A stretch of DNA of 64,000 bases from Psychrobacillus psychrodurans (GTDB lineage: Bacteria; Bacillota; Bacilli; Bacillales_A; Planococcaceae): positions 62,001 to 126,000 of the forward strand of contig FOUN01000002.1 of NCBI GenBank assembly GCA_900114885.1, given 5' to 3'. The notes beneath the pieces are model-generated. The model was given only the letters and a program-made list of their open reading frames with translations. It had not been told where the DNA came from and ran no database searches. A program made the translations under genes and the position numbers. Numbering within the stretch: position 1 is the first letter of the stretch; every line of letters begins with the position of its first letter. Below are positions 30,444 to 39,700 of the stretch, one piece after another.

Positions 30444-31859
30444 TTGCGCAAAAGTCGGTTTTTTCTTTATGGTTTGTTAGTCGTTGTTATTTTAGGTATC
30501 GGGTATATGTGGTTGATGAAACCTTCAGCTACAGAACAAAAAAGTGTGAGCAATAGTCAAGTCATTGATGAAGCGTTCAAACTAATAAAAAAAGAGGCGG
30601 TATTCTCTAAAAATGAAAATCTGCTCGTTGAAGGTGCAATTCGTGGAATGGCAGATGCGTTAGAAGATCCACATAGTACGTATTTAACTAAGGAAGAAGC
30701 AGCGAATCAAGAGGCTTCACTTGCAGAAGAAAGAGTTGGAATTGGAGCGGAGATTATGCTCTCGGCAGGGAAATTTGTCGTGGTGGCACCTTTAAAGGAT
30801 TCGCCTGCTTTTAAAGCTGGCTTAAAATCTCAAGATGAAATTGTTCGTGTGAACGAAGAAAGAGTAGAAGGCAAGTCAATGGCAGAGTTAATACAGCTGT
30901 TAAGTGGTAAAAAAGGATCTAACTTGAAAATGACGGTGTATCGAGCTAGTGAGAATCGCCATGTAGAATTACATATGAAACGTGATACGATTGCGATGCA
31001 TACGGTTTCCAGTGATATTTATGAAGTAGAAGACTATTCAATTGGTATTGTGAATATCACTTTATTTGGTGAGAAGACTGGAGAAGAGTGGGAGAAACAA
31101 ACGAAGGCATTAGTGGAACGAGGGATAGATGGGCTTGTAATTGATGTAAGAGGGAACCCCGGCGGCTATTTATTTAGTGTATCTACTATTATCGGTACTT
31201 TATTGCCGAATGGCTCCACTTTCGCCTATATGCAAGATGCAAAAGGTGTTTTGGAAATGCTTAATACTGAAACACAGGATAATCAGTATCTAAACAAGCT
31301 TCCAGTAGTGCTATTACAAAATGGTGGAAGTGCTTCCGCAAGTGAAGTGCTAGCAGGAGCATTGAAGGATAACCAGCGTGCGATGATTGTCGGAGAAACA
31401 AGTTTTGGTAAAGGGACTGTTCAGGAAACACGTCCACTGAAGAATGGTGGAAAGCTTAAAATCTCTACTCATAAATGGCTTACTCCAAAACAAGAGTGGA
31501 TTCATCATAAAGGCATTCAAGCAGACTTACAAGTCGAACCTGATGAATTATATACAATGGATACAAAATATTATCAAGGTAATTTTCGTGTAGGTGACTT
31601 TGGGGAAGAGGTAAAGTATGTTCAACAAGTATTAGGTGCACTTGGTTATAATATAAGTCGCCAAGATGGATACTTTGATGAAGATACGGGAGCAGCAGTT
31701 GAAAAATATCGAGAGGAGAGAAGCTTGGATAAATTCAATGAGATAGATGATGCACTTTTTCAGTCATTAACAAAAACTATTCTGGATTATAAAACTAGTA
31801 GAGAAAATGATAAGCAGTTCCAAATGGGCATTAGTTATTTACTTCATGATATAAAATAA
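30444..31859 (+). CDS. ctpB: Carboxy-terminal processing protease CtpB (S41 family)
   Basis: Exported serine protease; in B. subtilis it cleaves SpoIVFA to trigger sigma-K activation during sporulation. The TTG at 30444 sits six bases after TAGGAGG; the in-frame TTG at 30438 is too close. 471 residues: N-terminal anchor (about 6-24), PDZ domain (about 85-165), S41 protease core with GGSASASEVLAG (catalytic Ser) and GKGTVQ (Lys), and a C-terminal peptidoglycan-binding domain (about 375-440). The domain order matches CtpB. Confidence 0.93.
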   Translation: MRKSRFFLYGLLVVVILGIGYMWLMKPSATEQKSVSNSQVIDEAFKLIKKEAVFSKNENLLVEGAIRGMADALEDPHSTYLTKEEAANQEASLAEERVGIGAEIMLSAGKFVVVAPLKDSPAFKAGLKSQDEIVRVNEERVEGKSMAELIQLLSGKKGSNLKMTVYRASENRHVELHMKRDTIAMHTVSSDIYEVEDYSIGIVNITLFGEKTGEEWEKQTKALVERGIDGLVIDVRGNPGGYLFSVSTIIGTLLPNGSTFAYMQDAKGVLEMLNTETQDNQYLNKLPVVLLQNGGSASASEVLAGALKDNQRAMIVGETSFGKGTVQETRPLKNGGKLKISTHKWLTPKQEWIHHKGIQADLQVEPDELYTMDTKYYQGNFRVGDFGEEVKYVQQVLGALGYNISRQDGYFDEDTGAAVEKYREERSLDKFNEIDDALFQSLTKTILDYKTSRENDKQFQMGISYLLHDIK

Positions 31860-31945
31860 CAAAGTAAATACGAAAATCCTATACGCAAAGCCCTCTCTGT
31901 TTGTTACAATAATAGGAAGTATAGTTGCAAGTGAGGGGGATGCGT

Positions 31946-33115
31946 ATGGTGCAAGAAATTTTAATCGAATTGGTTAAAGGAATTGGACGTTTTTTCCTTC
32001 ATCCTTCAGTATATATTACGCTTCTCTTCTCGATATTGATCGGATATGTTCGAGTAAAAAGAGAAAGAAGGCAGTTTCGCACAAGATTACTATGGGGATG
32101 GACAGAAACTAAGAAATTCTTGTTGGATGGATTAATTTGGGCGTTAATTATTTCTGTTGTCAGTGTAGTTGTGGGATTAGTTATTCCTAATTCTTGGCTA
32201 TGGGTATATAGCGCGTGGATGATATTATTTATATTATTATTTACGTATCAGTTTGGTTCTGCGGTATACGCAATTGCATTAGGTACGGCAACAATCTATG
32301 CCATGTATACATATGGCTGGTCATTAGACTTATTTTCATGGACTATTTCTGGTTTGGATATTTTACAAAATGGGATTGTTCCAATAGCTATAATAGCGGG
32401 TCTTCTACTTATTGTTGAAGGTGTTCTTATTCAAAAACATGGTGCTTCACAAGCTTCTCCAAAACTAGTGATGACTGCTAGAGGTGTAGAAGCAATCGTT
32501 TATCATGTAAAAAGATTATGGCTATTGCCTATATTACTTATAATTCCTGGCGATGTCATTCCGACTTATTTACCTTATTGGCCGCAGTTTTCGCTTGGTG
32601 AAACGACCTTTTCTTTGGTTTTATTTCCATTTGTAATTGGCTTCCAACAAAAATCTCAACATTCTCTACCCATTCATTTTTTCGCAGGATACGGAAAAAT
32701 TGTTTGGCAATTAGGGATTGTTATAACGATAATCGCGGCTTTCGGTTATTTTGAGCCATTAGTTAGTGCAATTGCTCTACTAGTTGGAGTAATTGCAAGA
32801 TTGCTTATAACAATCATAAAGTATCAACAAGAAAAAACAGGGAATTATGCTGTCTCACCACAATCGAATGGTGTTATGATTGCGGGTGTCCTGTCCGGTT
32901 CTCCAGCAGAGAAAATGGGGCTGTTAATAGGAGAACGTATTGTAAAAGTGAACGGACAAAAAGTTGAAAATGAACAGGAATTGTATGAAGCAGTTCAAAT
33001 AAATGCCGCGCATTGTCGGCTTGAAGTATTAGATTCAAATGGAGAATTACGTCTTCGTCAGCACATATTATTTAGACATGATCATTATCGACTAGGTCTA
33101 ATCTTAGTTAGATAG
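31946..33115 (+). CDS. minJ: Polytopic membrane protein with C-terminal PDZ domain, MinJ-like
   Basis: In B. subtilis MinJ bridges DivIVA and MinD at the division site. The ATG at 31946 (GAGGGGG at 31933-31939) gives 389 residues, close to MinJ. About seven or eight hydrophobic helices span residues 15-300, and a PDZ domain fills about 305-385 (GVMIAGVLSGSPAEKMGLLIGERIVKVNGQ region). It follows ctpB by 86 bp and precedes csbA by 8 bp, as expected from synteny. The name rests on architecture and position. Confidence 0.8.
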   Translation: MVQEILIELVKGIGRFFLHPSVYITLLFSILIGYVRVKRERRQFRTRLLWGWTETKKFLLDGLIWALIISVVSVVVGLVIPNSWLWVYSAWMILFILLFTYQFGSAVYAIALGTATIYAMYTYGWSLDLFSWTISGLDILQNGIVPIAIIAGLLLIVEGVLIQKHGASQASPKLVMTARGVEAIVYHVKRLWLLPILLIIPGDVIPTYLPYWPQFSLGETTFSLVLFPFVIGFQQKSQHSLPIHFFAGYGKIVWQLGIVITIIAAFGYFEPLVSAIALLVGVIARLLITIIKYQQEKTGNYAVSPQSNGVMIAGVLSGSPAEKMGLLIGERIVKVNGQKVENEQELYEAVQINAAHCRLEVLDSNGELRLRQHILFRHDHYRLGLILVR

Positions 33116-33123
33116 GAGAAACT

Positions 33124-33381
33124 ATGGAATCACTATCACTCACAACTCAAATAATATTGGCTATTTTTGCTCCTGCAGCACTCGTTGTATTATTTACACG
33201 CATAACATTCAATCATTATGTTGCGTTAATATTAACCGTTGCATTATTCGCCGCATCAGTCTATGCAGGCTACACACATAGATGGTGGATTTATATGATC
33301 GACGCTGCATCACTTACAATCGGCTTCTGGTATAGTACTCATATGAAAACTAGTAAAAATAAAAAAAATCCGCCTCTTTGA
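33124..33381 (+). CDS. csbA: Small membrane protein CsbA (DUF2198)
   Basis: 85 residues with two or three transmembrane helices. The VVLFTRITFNHYVALILTVAL segment (split here over about residues 21-41) closely resembles B. subtilis CsbA, a sigma-B-controlled protein of unknown function. ATAGGAGAA precedes the ATG. In B. subtilis uvrB-uvrA follow; here the synteny stops at a repeat-rich gap. Confidence 0.88.
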   Translation: MESLSLTTQIILAIFAPAALVVLFTRITFNHYVALILTVALFAASVYAGYTHRWWIYMIDAASLTIGFWYSTHMKTSKNKKNPPL

Positions 33382-33397
33382 CGAGAGCGGATTTTTT
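33361..33397 (+). terminator. Terminator after csbA
   Basis: AAAAATCCGC...GCGGATTTTTT stem, whose 5' arm overlaps the last csbA codons. Confidence 0.9.
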
Positions 33398-33477
33398 GTT
33401 CTAAAAATTATGTGCGATTAAAATATTAAAATTAGTCAATTTCACAAGTGGTAATTAATGGTAAAACTCAAACAAAG

Positions 33478-33601
33478 TTGATTTCCGTTTCAGGTGGACG
33501 CTTTCCGCGGGCTTGGCTTTAGCCTCCTCGTTCGCTACGCTCCCTGTGGGGTCTTCAGCTCAAGCTATCCCGCTGGAGTCGCCACCTTACACTCCAATCA
33601 A
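33478..33601 (+). repeat. Family A repeat, copy 5
   Basis: TTGATTTCCGTTTCAG ... CTCCAATCAA, about 124 bp, the fullest plus-orientation copy. The core contains GTGGACGCTTTCCGCGGGC and CCCGCTGGAGTCGCC. The AT-rich stretch 33602-33840 between this copy and the inverted copy 6 holds no gene; it has an imperfect CTTATAAGA...TCTTATAAG-type hairpin near 33745-33782. Confidence 0.9.
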
Positions 33602-33840
33602 TATAATGTGTAGTACTAAACTATAAGAATTAGCAAAGTATATCGCTGAGATATTAAGAGTCATCAATAAAAATTTTATAGGGATAAAACCTGTCTGCCC
33701 TATTAGGAATACTATTTTATAATAAAAGAAGAAGGTAAGTTTATTTATAAGAGTCAACTTGATCATTACTCTTATAAGATAAAAAAACTATATTTATGTG
33801 GTTTTATATCCATTTATCCGTTTATATAAAGTGGACCTAG

Positions 33841-33999
33841 TTGATTGGAGCGCAGAGCGGCGACTCCAGTGGGAACAGCACGAGCTGAAGACCCTGGACT
33901 TAGCGTAGCGAAAATCTTTTTTGCGACGAGCTTGCGCAGGAGCAAAGGAAGCGGCTGAAGCCGTGCCCACGGAAAGCGTCCGCTCGGAGCGGAAATCAA
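33841..33999 (-). repeat. Family A repeat, copy 6, inverted
   Basis: TTGATTGGAG ... GAGCGGAAATCAA, the reverse orientation of the family with an extra ~35-bp insert (AATCTTTTTTGCGACGAGC). Termini TTGATT/AATCAA form short inverted repeats. With copy 5 it makes a large inverted pair between csbA and azlD. Confidence 0.88.
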
Positions 34000-34020
34000 A
34001 GGCATAAATTTTATGTACGA

Positions 34021-34329
34021 TTAAAATATCAAACTATATACAGCTAAAACTCCGATTGTACCAAGTACAACAACCATCACATTTGAAAATAGAAAAGCTA
34101 AGCCAAATGCCACAACCGTTCCTATTAAACCAAATAATAGATTATCCTGTTGTACATATAAAATAGCTGGAAAGATTAAAGCACCTAAGACTGCAAAAGG
34201 AATATTACGTAATACACCCGATACGACTGGAGGCAATTCTTTTCCCTCTAAAAAGGTGAGAGGAAACGCTCGCGGAATATATGTAACAAGAGCCATTCCA
34301 AGCAATGTCCACCAATACCACATACCCAT
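34021..34329 (-). CDS. azlD: AzlD-family branched-chain amino acid exporter subunit
   Basis: 102 residues, four hydrophobic helices, with the family's TYIPRAFPLTFL and LRNIPFAVLGALIFPA segments. Partner of AzlC in branched-chain amino acid (and analogue) export. The ATG lies three bases after the azlC stop, indicating one transcript. Convergent with csbA across the repeat pair. Confidence 0.93.
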   Translation of the reverse strand: MGMWYWWTLLGMALVTYIPRAFPLTFLEGKELPPVVSGVLRNIPFAVLGALIFPAILYVQQDNLLFGLIGTVVAFGLAFLFSNVMVVVLGTIGVLAVYSLIF

Positions 34330-34332
34330 TTG

Positions 34333-35040
34333 TTATACCCCTTTCGGTAAATTTTTTCCACGTTTTGCATAAATTATTTCAATAAAAATAGAAGAAGCCA
34401 GTGTAGCAACTAATATGGACCAACCAGTGGATAATAGCTGAGTCCAGTAAAAGAACCCATTAATCATAGCTGCTAAAAGAGCAAGCATTACTACTTTTCT
34501 ATTTCCTCTCATAGAGGGTACAAGTAGTCCGACAAACATGGCATACAAAGCAATGGACATAGCTGCTTGTAAAAACGCTGGGAGATTTGCGCCGATGACA
34601 TGACCAACTGCGGTAAAAACAACCCAGCTACTATAAGCTATTAAAGCTACTCCAACTGCAAAAGGTGTAGCTATTTTCTTATCCTTTTGTGTAGCTAGTA
34701 CAGAAAAACTTTCATCTGTGATTCCAAAAGCATAAATACCTTTGATCCACCTTTTTTCACTTTGCATCTTTTCGTTCAGTGCAGCCGTCATTAAGAAGTG
34801 ACGAATATTAACGACAAACGTATTTAAAACGATTAAAATAGGGTCAACACCTTTTGAAATGAGTGTGAGGGACATATATTGCGCTGCTCCTGCATAAACG
34901 AAGATACTCATAGCTGTTGCTTCCCAAATTGAAAGACCAGTCGTTTTAGCAAGCAAGCCAAATGTTAGGGCAACTGGAAAATAACCAATTGCAATACTGA
35001 TTCCAGCCTTTAATCCTGAAAGAAATGATCTATTATTCAC
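34333..35040 (-). CDS. azlC: AzlC-family branched-chain amino acid exporter subunit
   Basis: 235 residues from GTG at 35040, which has AGGTGG ten bases upstream; the upstream in-frame ATGs (to 35073) lack a ribosome-binding site. The family motif GYFPVALTFGLLAKTTGLS appears near the N-terminus, followed by YAGAAQYMSLTL, NIRHFLM and ITDESFSV. About six or seven membrane helices. It probably exports isoleucine, valine or leucine, complementing the biosynthetic operon earlier in the window. Confidence 0.92.
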   Translation of the reverse strand: MNNRSFLSGLKAGISIAIGYFPVALTFGLLAKTTGLSIWEATAMSIFVYAGAAQYMSLTLISKGVDPILIVLNTFVVNIRHFLMTAALNEKMQSEKRWIKGIYAFGITDESFSVLATQKDKKIATPFAVGVALIAYSSWVVFTAVGHVIGANLPAFLQAAMSIALYAMFVGLLVPSMRGNRKVVMLALLAAMINGFFYWTQLLSTGWSILVATLASSIFIEIIYAKRGKNLPKGV

Positions 35041-35150
35041 AAAACGTTCACCACCTGAATACATAATCAACAAATTATACTATAACAAGTGAGTTTTATG
35101 TACAGTAATATTGGGAATAGTATAAATATACATATTTGGAGGAGAGCCAA

Positions 35151-35792
35151 ATGCCGGACTGGTTTTCAATAGAGACATTAACAGATTTAACACATGATTA
35201 TCGAGCACTAGGACCACTAATTGGTATCCTCTTGCCGTTTTTGGAGGCCTTTCTTCCATTTTTACCATTAGTCGTTTTTATAGTTGCTAACGTCAATGCA
35301 TATGGTCTACTGATTGGTTTTCTTATATCCTGGATAGGATCAGTTGCCGGTTCCTATGCAGTATTCTTAGTGATTCGAAAATATGGACGAGCACGTGTCC
35401 TAGGTTTTATAACGAGGCATGTGAGAATTCAAAAACTTATAAAATGGGTAGAGAGAAATGGATTTGGACCACTCTTTTTACTCGTTTGCTTCCCGTTCAC
35501 ACCTTCTGCTTTAGTCAATATTGTTGCGGGACTTTCAGATATGAAAAAAAATACGTATTTCTGGACGCTGGCATTAGGTAAACTCATTATGATTTTTGTT
35601 GTCAGTTTTATTGGTTCAGACATTAAGGCATTGATCACTCAACCTATTAGAACAGCTATTGTCATTTTGCTAATTGCTATTCTATGGTTTGTTGGTAAAG
35701 CAATTGAAAAAAGAATAAATAAAAAAGTAGAAGCTGATTTTCGTTTAATCAGCGGCGAAAGAAAAAACAAAAGAGGAGAAAGTCTTGAATAA
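35151..35792 (+). CDS. TVP38/TMEM64 (DedA-superfamily) membrane protein
   Basis: 213 residues from the ATG at 35151 (GGAGGAG at 35138-35144). Five or six hydrophobic segments, with the DedA/VTT-domain features LPFLEAFLPFLPLVVF, a GSVAGSYAVFLVIRKYGR re-entrant region and the C-terminal CFPFTPSALVNIVAGLS. Related proteins transport or scramble lipids or support membrane homeostasis; the substrate is unknown. It overlaps the signal-peptidase gene by eight bases, so the two are co-transcribed. Confidence 0.88.
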   Translation: MPDWFSIETLTDLTHDYRALGPLIGILLPFLEAFLPFLPLVVFIVANVNAYGLLIGFLISWIGSVAGSYAVFLVIRKYGRARVLGFITRHVRIQKLIKWVERNGFGPLFLLVCFPFTPSALVNIVAGLSDMKKNTYFWTLALGKLIMIFVVSFIGSDIKALITQPIRTAIVILLIAILWFVGKAIEKRINKKVEADFRLISGERKNKRGESLE

Positions 35793-36336
35793 TGTAAAAA
35801 AAGAAATGCTGGAATGGTTAATGGCATTAGTAATAGGTATCTTAATTGTGATGTTCGTCAGAATGTTCATTGTGACAAATTATGAGGTAGTGGGTCAGTC
35901 GATGATGCCAACATTGCATAATAAAGATAAAGTGATTGTGACAAAACTTTCTAAAATCGAGCATATGGATATTGTGATTTTTCATGGAGATCAGGGTGAA
36001 GATTATGTAAAGCGTGTCATTGGTCTACCAGGTGATAAGATTAGCTATGAGAACGATGAGTTGTTTATTAACAATAAAAAAGTAGAAGAGCCTTTTCTAG
36101 AATCGTATAGTGCTTATAAAAATCCAAATGATAACTTCACAGGAAATTTTGAATTAGAGGAAATGACCGGAAGTAACCGGGTTCCACCTGATAAATTGTT
36201 TGTTTTAGGAGATAATCGTATTTCTAGCATGGATAGTCGATATTTTCACTTTGTAGATACTGAAAAAATTGTTGGTGAGGTGCAAGCACGTTACTGGCCG
36301 ATTTCGCAGTCAACGACTCAATTCACTACCGAATAA
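35785..36336 (+). CDS. sipS: Type I signal peptidase
   Basis: Removes signal peptides from secreted proteins. 183 residues, start TTG at 35785 with AGAGGAGA at 35772-35779. One N-terminal transmembrane helix (about 11-30). The catalytic Ser39 is in GQSMMPTL and the Lys76 general base in DYVKRVIGLPGDK, with the family box GDNRISSMDSR near residue 145. It is the Gram-positive (P-type) single-anchor form; which Sip paralogue is not resolved. Confidence 0.93.
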   Translation: MNNVKKEMLEWLMALVIGILIVMFVRMFIVTNYEVVGQSMMPTLHNKDKVIVTKLSKIEHMDIVIFHGDQGEDYVKRVIGLPGDKISYENDELFINNKKVEEPFLESYSAYKNPNDNFTGNFELEEMTGSNRVPPDKLFVLGDNRISSMDSRYFHFVDTEKIVGEVQARYWPISQSTTQFTTE

Positions 36337-36395
36337 TTTCCCTCTCTGTAGTATGTTTTGTACAATAGAGATAGGAGATTATTCGGTTTTTTTTA
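36328..36395 (+). terminator. Terminator after the signal peptidase gene
   Basis: ACCGAATAAT (36328-36337) pairs with ATTATTCGGT (36378-36387), followed by a run of Ts. A second inner stem forms from CTCTCTGTA and TACAATAGAG. Confidence 0.75.
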
Positions 36396-36430
36396 TTACT
36401 ATATCAAATTTTGGAAAAATTTCCCGTTCC

Positions 36431-36542
36431 GCAAGTAAATTAGCATCGAGAGCAAGTAAACAGACAGTAAGCGCAAGTAACTAATATAGTAAAGCAAGTA
36501 AAATCCTTAGAAACGCAAGTAATCAACATGACATCGCAAGTA
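36431..36542. repeat. 21-bp phased heptamer array, GCAAGTA type (reverse complement of TACTTGC)
   Basis: GCAAGTA occurs at 36431, 36452, 36473, 36494, 36515 and 36536: six perfect copies at exactly 21-bp steps, with unrelated 14-bp spacers. It lies 43 bp past the signal-peptidase terminator and about 250 bp before addB. It is the same motif as the 27.9-29.7 kb array, in the opposite orientation. Confidence 0.92.
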
Positions 36543-36657
36543 ACATGTGAAAGTTTAGGTTTTGATGTCTCTCTCTATTTAACCTTTTCAATTATCGTTA
36601 TTATAATATTTATTCTGCCCAATCTTATAGTTTATAACTACTCTCTAATTTAATGGA

Positions 36658-36735
36658 GTAACCACAGGAGCATATGTTTTCCAGCGAAGAGACTGAGGCA
36701 ACGCCCGCGGAATGCGTCATCCTGAAACAAAATCA
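36658..36735 (-). repeat. Partial family A repeat, copy 7
   Basis: AGTAACCACAGGAGCATATG and GCCCGCGGAATGCGTC resemble the 3' half of copy 3 (AGTAACCGCTGGAGCATATG). The left half is absent. Confidence 0.65.
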
Positions 36736-36797
36736 CAGCCTATAATTATTTTACATATAACCAAAAGAAAATTTCTTCCGAAAGGAGATTGAAAATA

Positions 36798-39700
36798 TTG
36801 TCGCTACGAATAGTTAGTGGCCGATCAGGCTATGGAAAAACAACCTTTATCCACCAAGAAATAATCACAGAACTACAAAGAGCTCCTATAGGAGACCCGA
36901 TATTCTACATAGTTCCCGACCAAATGTCATTTTCCAGTGAGTATGACCTTGCAGCAGAATCGGGACTTCCAGGACTAATTAGAGCACAGGTAACGACATT
37001 TAAACGATTAGCGTGGCGTGTTCTTCAAGAAACAGGTGGAATTGCCAAAGAAGAAATAAGTGGCTTTGGTTACCGTATGCTTATTCGGAGTCTGCTTGAA
37101 AATCACAAAGACGAATTTACGCTATTTAAGCGAGCAGCAACAAAAAGAGGATTCACCGATCAAATCGAAGTATTACTTAAAGAGTTTAGTAGATACTGCA
37201 TGGATTACTCTACCATGGCAAATGCCCTAAACAATTTAGAAAATGTTAATGCCCCAAAAACGCTTATAGATAAATCCTCCGATATAATGCTGATGCTTGA
37301 AAAGATGGAACAAAAACTAGGAGTTAGCTATATTGACGGTGAAGGTTACTTAACATTACTAGCAACCAAAATAAAAGACTCTACACTACTTGCAAAAACA
37401 GATATATACATCGATGGTTTCACTTCATTCACAACAAGAGAATTAGAGATTATCGCGGAATTAATGAAACAGGTAAAGCGTATTACAATTGCTCTTCCAA
37501 TGGAATCATTGCAGGATGCTGTAGATGAACAATCGCTATTCTATCAACCAGCAAATACATGTGCTAGGTTATTAGAAATAGCACAAACCGAACAAGTTGA
37601 AATCGAAAAAGCAGTACATCTGCATGAACAGAAACGCTTTATGTCAAAAGAAATTGCCCATATTGAGGAAAATCTGGATCAGCTTCCTCCCTTGCAAACA
37701 AAATCAGAAGGGAATATTCGAATAACAGAAGCTGCCAATCGTCGTGCAGAAATGCATGCAGTAGCAAGGCAAATACGAGAATTGATGCAACAAAAAAGTG
37801 TTCGTTATAACGAAATGGCTATTTTGCATAGAGATGCAGATACGTATGAAGGGTTGATCGAGACTATTTTCCCACAGTACGATATTCCAGTTTTCATTAG
37901 TAAAAAGAAACCGATGTTACATCATCCACTAATCGAACTTAGCCGAACCATTTTAGAAATAATTCGAACAGACTGGAAGTATGAACCAGTGTTTCGCGCA
38001 GTGAAGACGGATTTGTTTTTTCCGTTAGATGCCCCTAAAAAAACGTGGAGAGAGCGTGCGGATCGTTTAGAAAATTTTGTACTGGCATTTGGAATCTATG
38101 GAGATAGATGGTGGGATGAAAGACGTTGGGTTTATAAAAAATATCGTGGTTTAGAATTTTATTCCAAAGTGCAAACCGATGAAGAAAAAAGTATCCAAGC
38201 AGATATCCATACAATAAGAGATTTGATCGTTGAACCAATCAAAGACCTTTCCGATCAGTTGAAACAAAGTAAAACAGGGAAAGATTATGCAATAGCTATC
38301 TATACATTTATAGAAGCACTAAATGTATATGAAAAACTGCAAAGCTTGAAGCAAACTGAAGAAGAAAACGGCCAATTACTCCTCGCTTCCGAACATGAGC
38401 AAGTATGGAATGAGTGGGTAAATGTAATCGACCAATTTGTATTGATGTTTGGCGAGAAGGAAATGTCCTTGGAAGAAGTAGCCAAAATTTTAGATGAGGG
38501 ATATGATCAGCTTGATTTTTCTAGCATTCCACCTACTATTGATCAAGTGATTGTTGGTAATGTTGATATCATTCGTCTAACGAATATAAAAGCGGCATTT
38601 GTACTAGGGGTTAATGATGGAGCTTATCCAAAGCGGATGGATCATGAAGGGATACTAACTGATACAGAGCGTGAATGGTTCATGCAAATTGGATTTGAAC
38701 TTGCACCAACGTCGAAAGTGCGCTTGATGGATGAAAATTATTTAATCTATAAAGCATTTGTAACAGCTTCACATTTCTTATACGTATCTTATCCAATGGC
38801 AGACAACGAAGGGAAAGCACTATTACCTTCCATGTATATTAAAAAGCTACATCAAATGGTAAGTGATTTGCCTGTTGAAGTAGCTGTAGTCGATCCGAGC
38901 GATATGCTAACAGATAAATTAGATCTGACTTCTATTAGTCACCCACGACCTACTTTGCCTTATGTTATTACGCAGCTTCGAAGTGCTCTAGAAACAGGGG
39001 AATTACCAGAAGTGTGGCAGTCGGTTTATCAGTATTATTTAATGGATCCTTATTGGTCGAAGCTAGTAAAAAGAATTACAAAGCCCTTAATACATGGCAA
39101 TAAAACAGAGAAATTAAATGAAGAGATGACTGAAGCTCTATATGGGGAAACGATTATTTCCAGTGTATCTCGTGTAGAAAAATATTATAGCTGTCCGTTT
39201 GCACACTACGCATCTTATGGCTTGAAGCTAGAAGAACGTGCAGAATATAGATTAGAAGCACCACAAATGGGAGACTTATTCCATGCGGCTTTAAAATGGA
39301 TTGCTGATGAAACGAAGCGTTTAGATTTACAGTGGTCTCAGTTAACTCGCCCACAATGCTACCAACTTGCTAGACAAGCAGTCGATTATATTGTGCCAGT
39401 TTTTGTACACCAATTATTATTAAGTACAAATCGATATCGATATATCCAACGGAAATTGGAGCAAATCGTTGCCAATACATTGATTGCCTTAAGCCAGCAT
39501 TCTAAAGGATCCAGCTTTGTTCCAATTGCTATTGAAGCTGGTTTCGGTCCTGGTGAGGCGCTGCCTGCCTTGGAAATTCCACTGAAGCGCAATCGTAAAA
39601 TGCAATTGCGTGGTCGAATCGACCGAGTGGATGCAGCTAACATTAACGGCAATATGTTTGTACGGATTGTCGATTATAAATCATCTAAAAAAGGAATTGA

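Noticed and set aside
36269-36484. A 71-residue reading frame ending inside the GCAAGTA array
   Set aside because: It lies in the signal-peptidase gene end and terminator, has no ribosome-binding site, and its Ala-Ser-Lys heptad is just the 21-bp DNA period read as protein.
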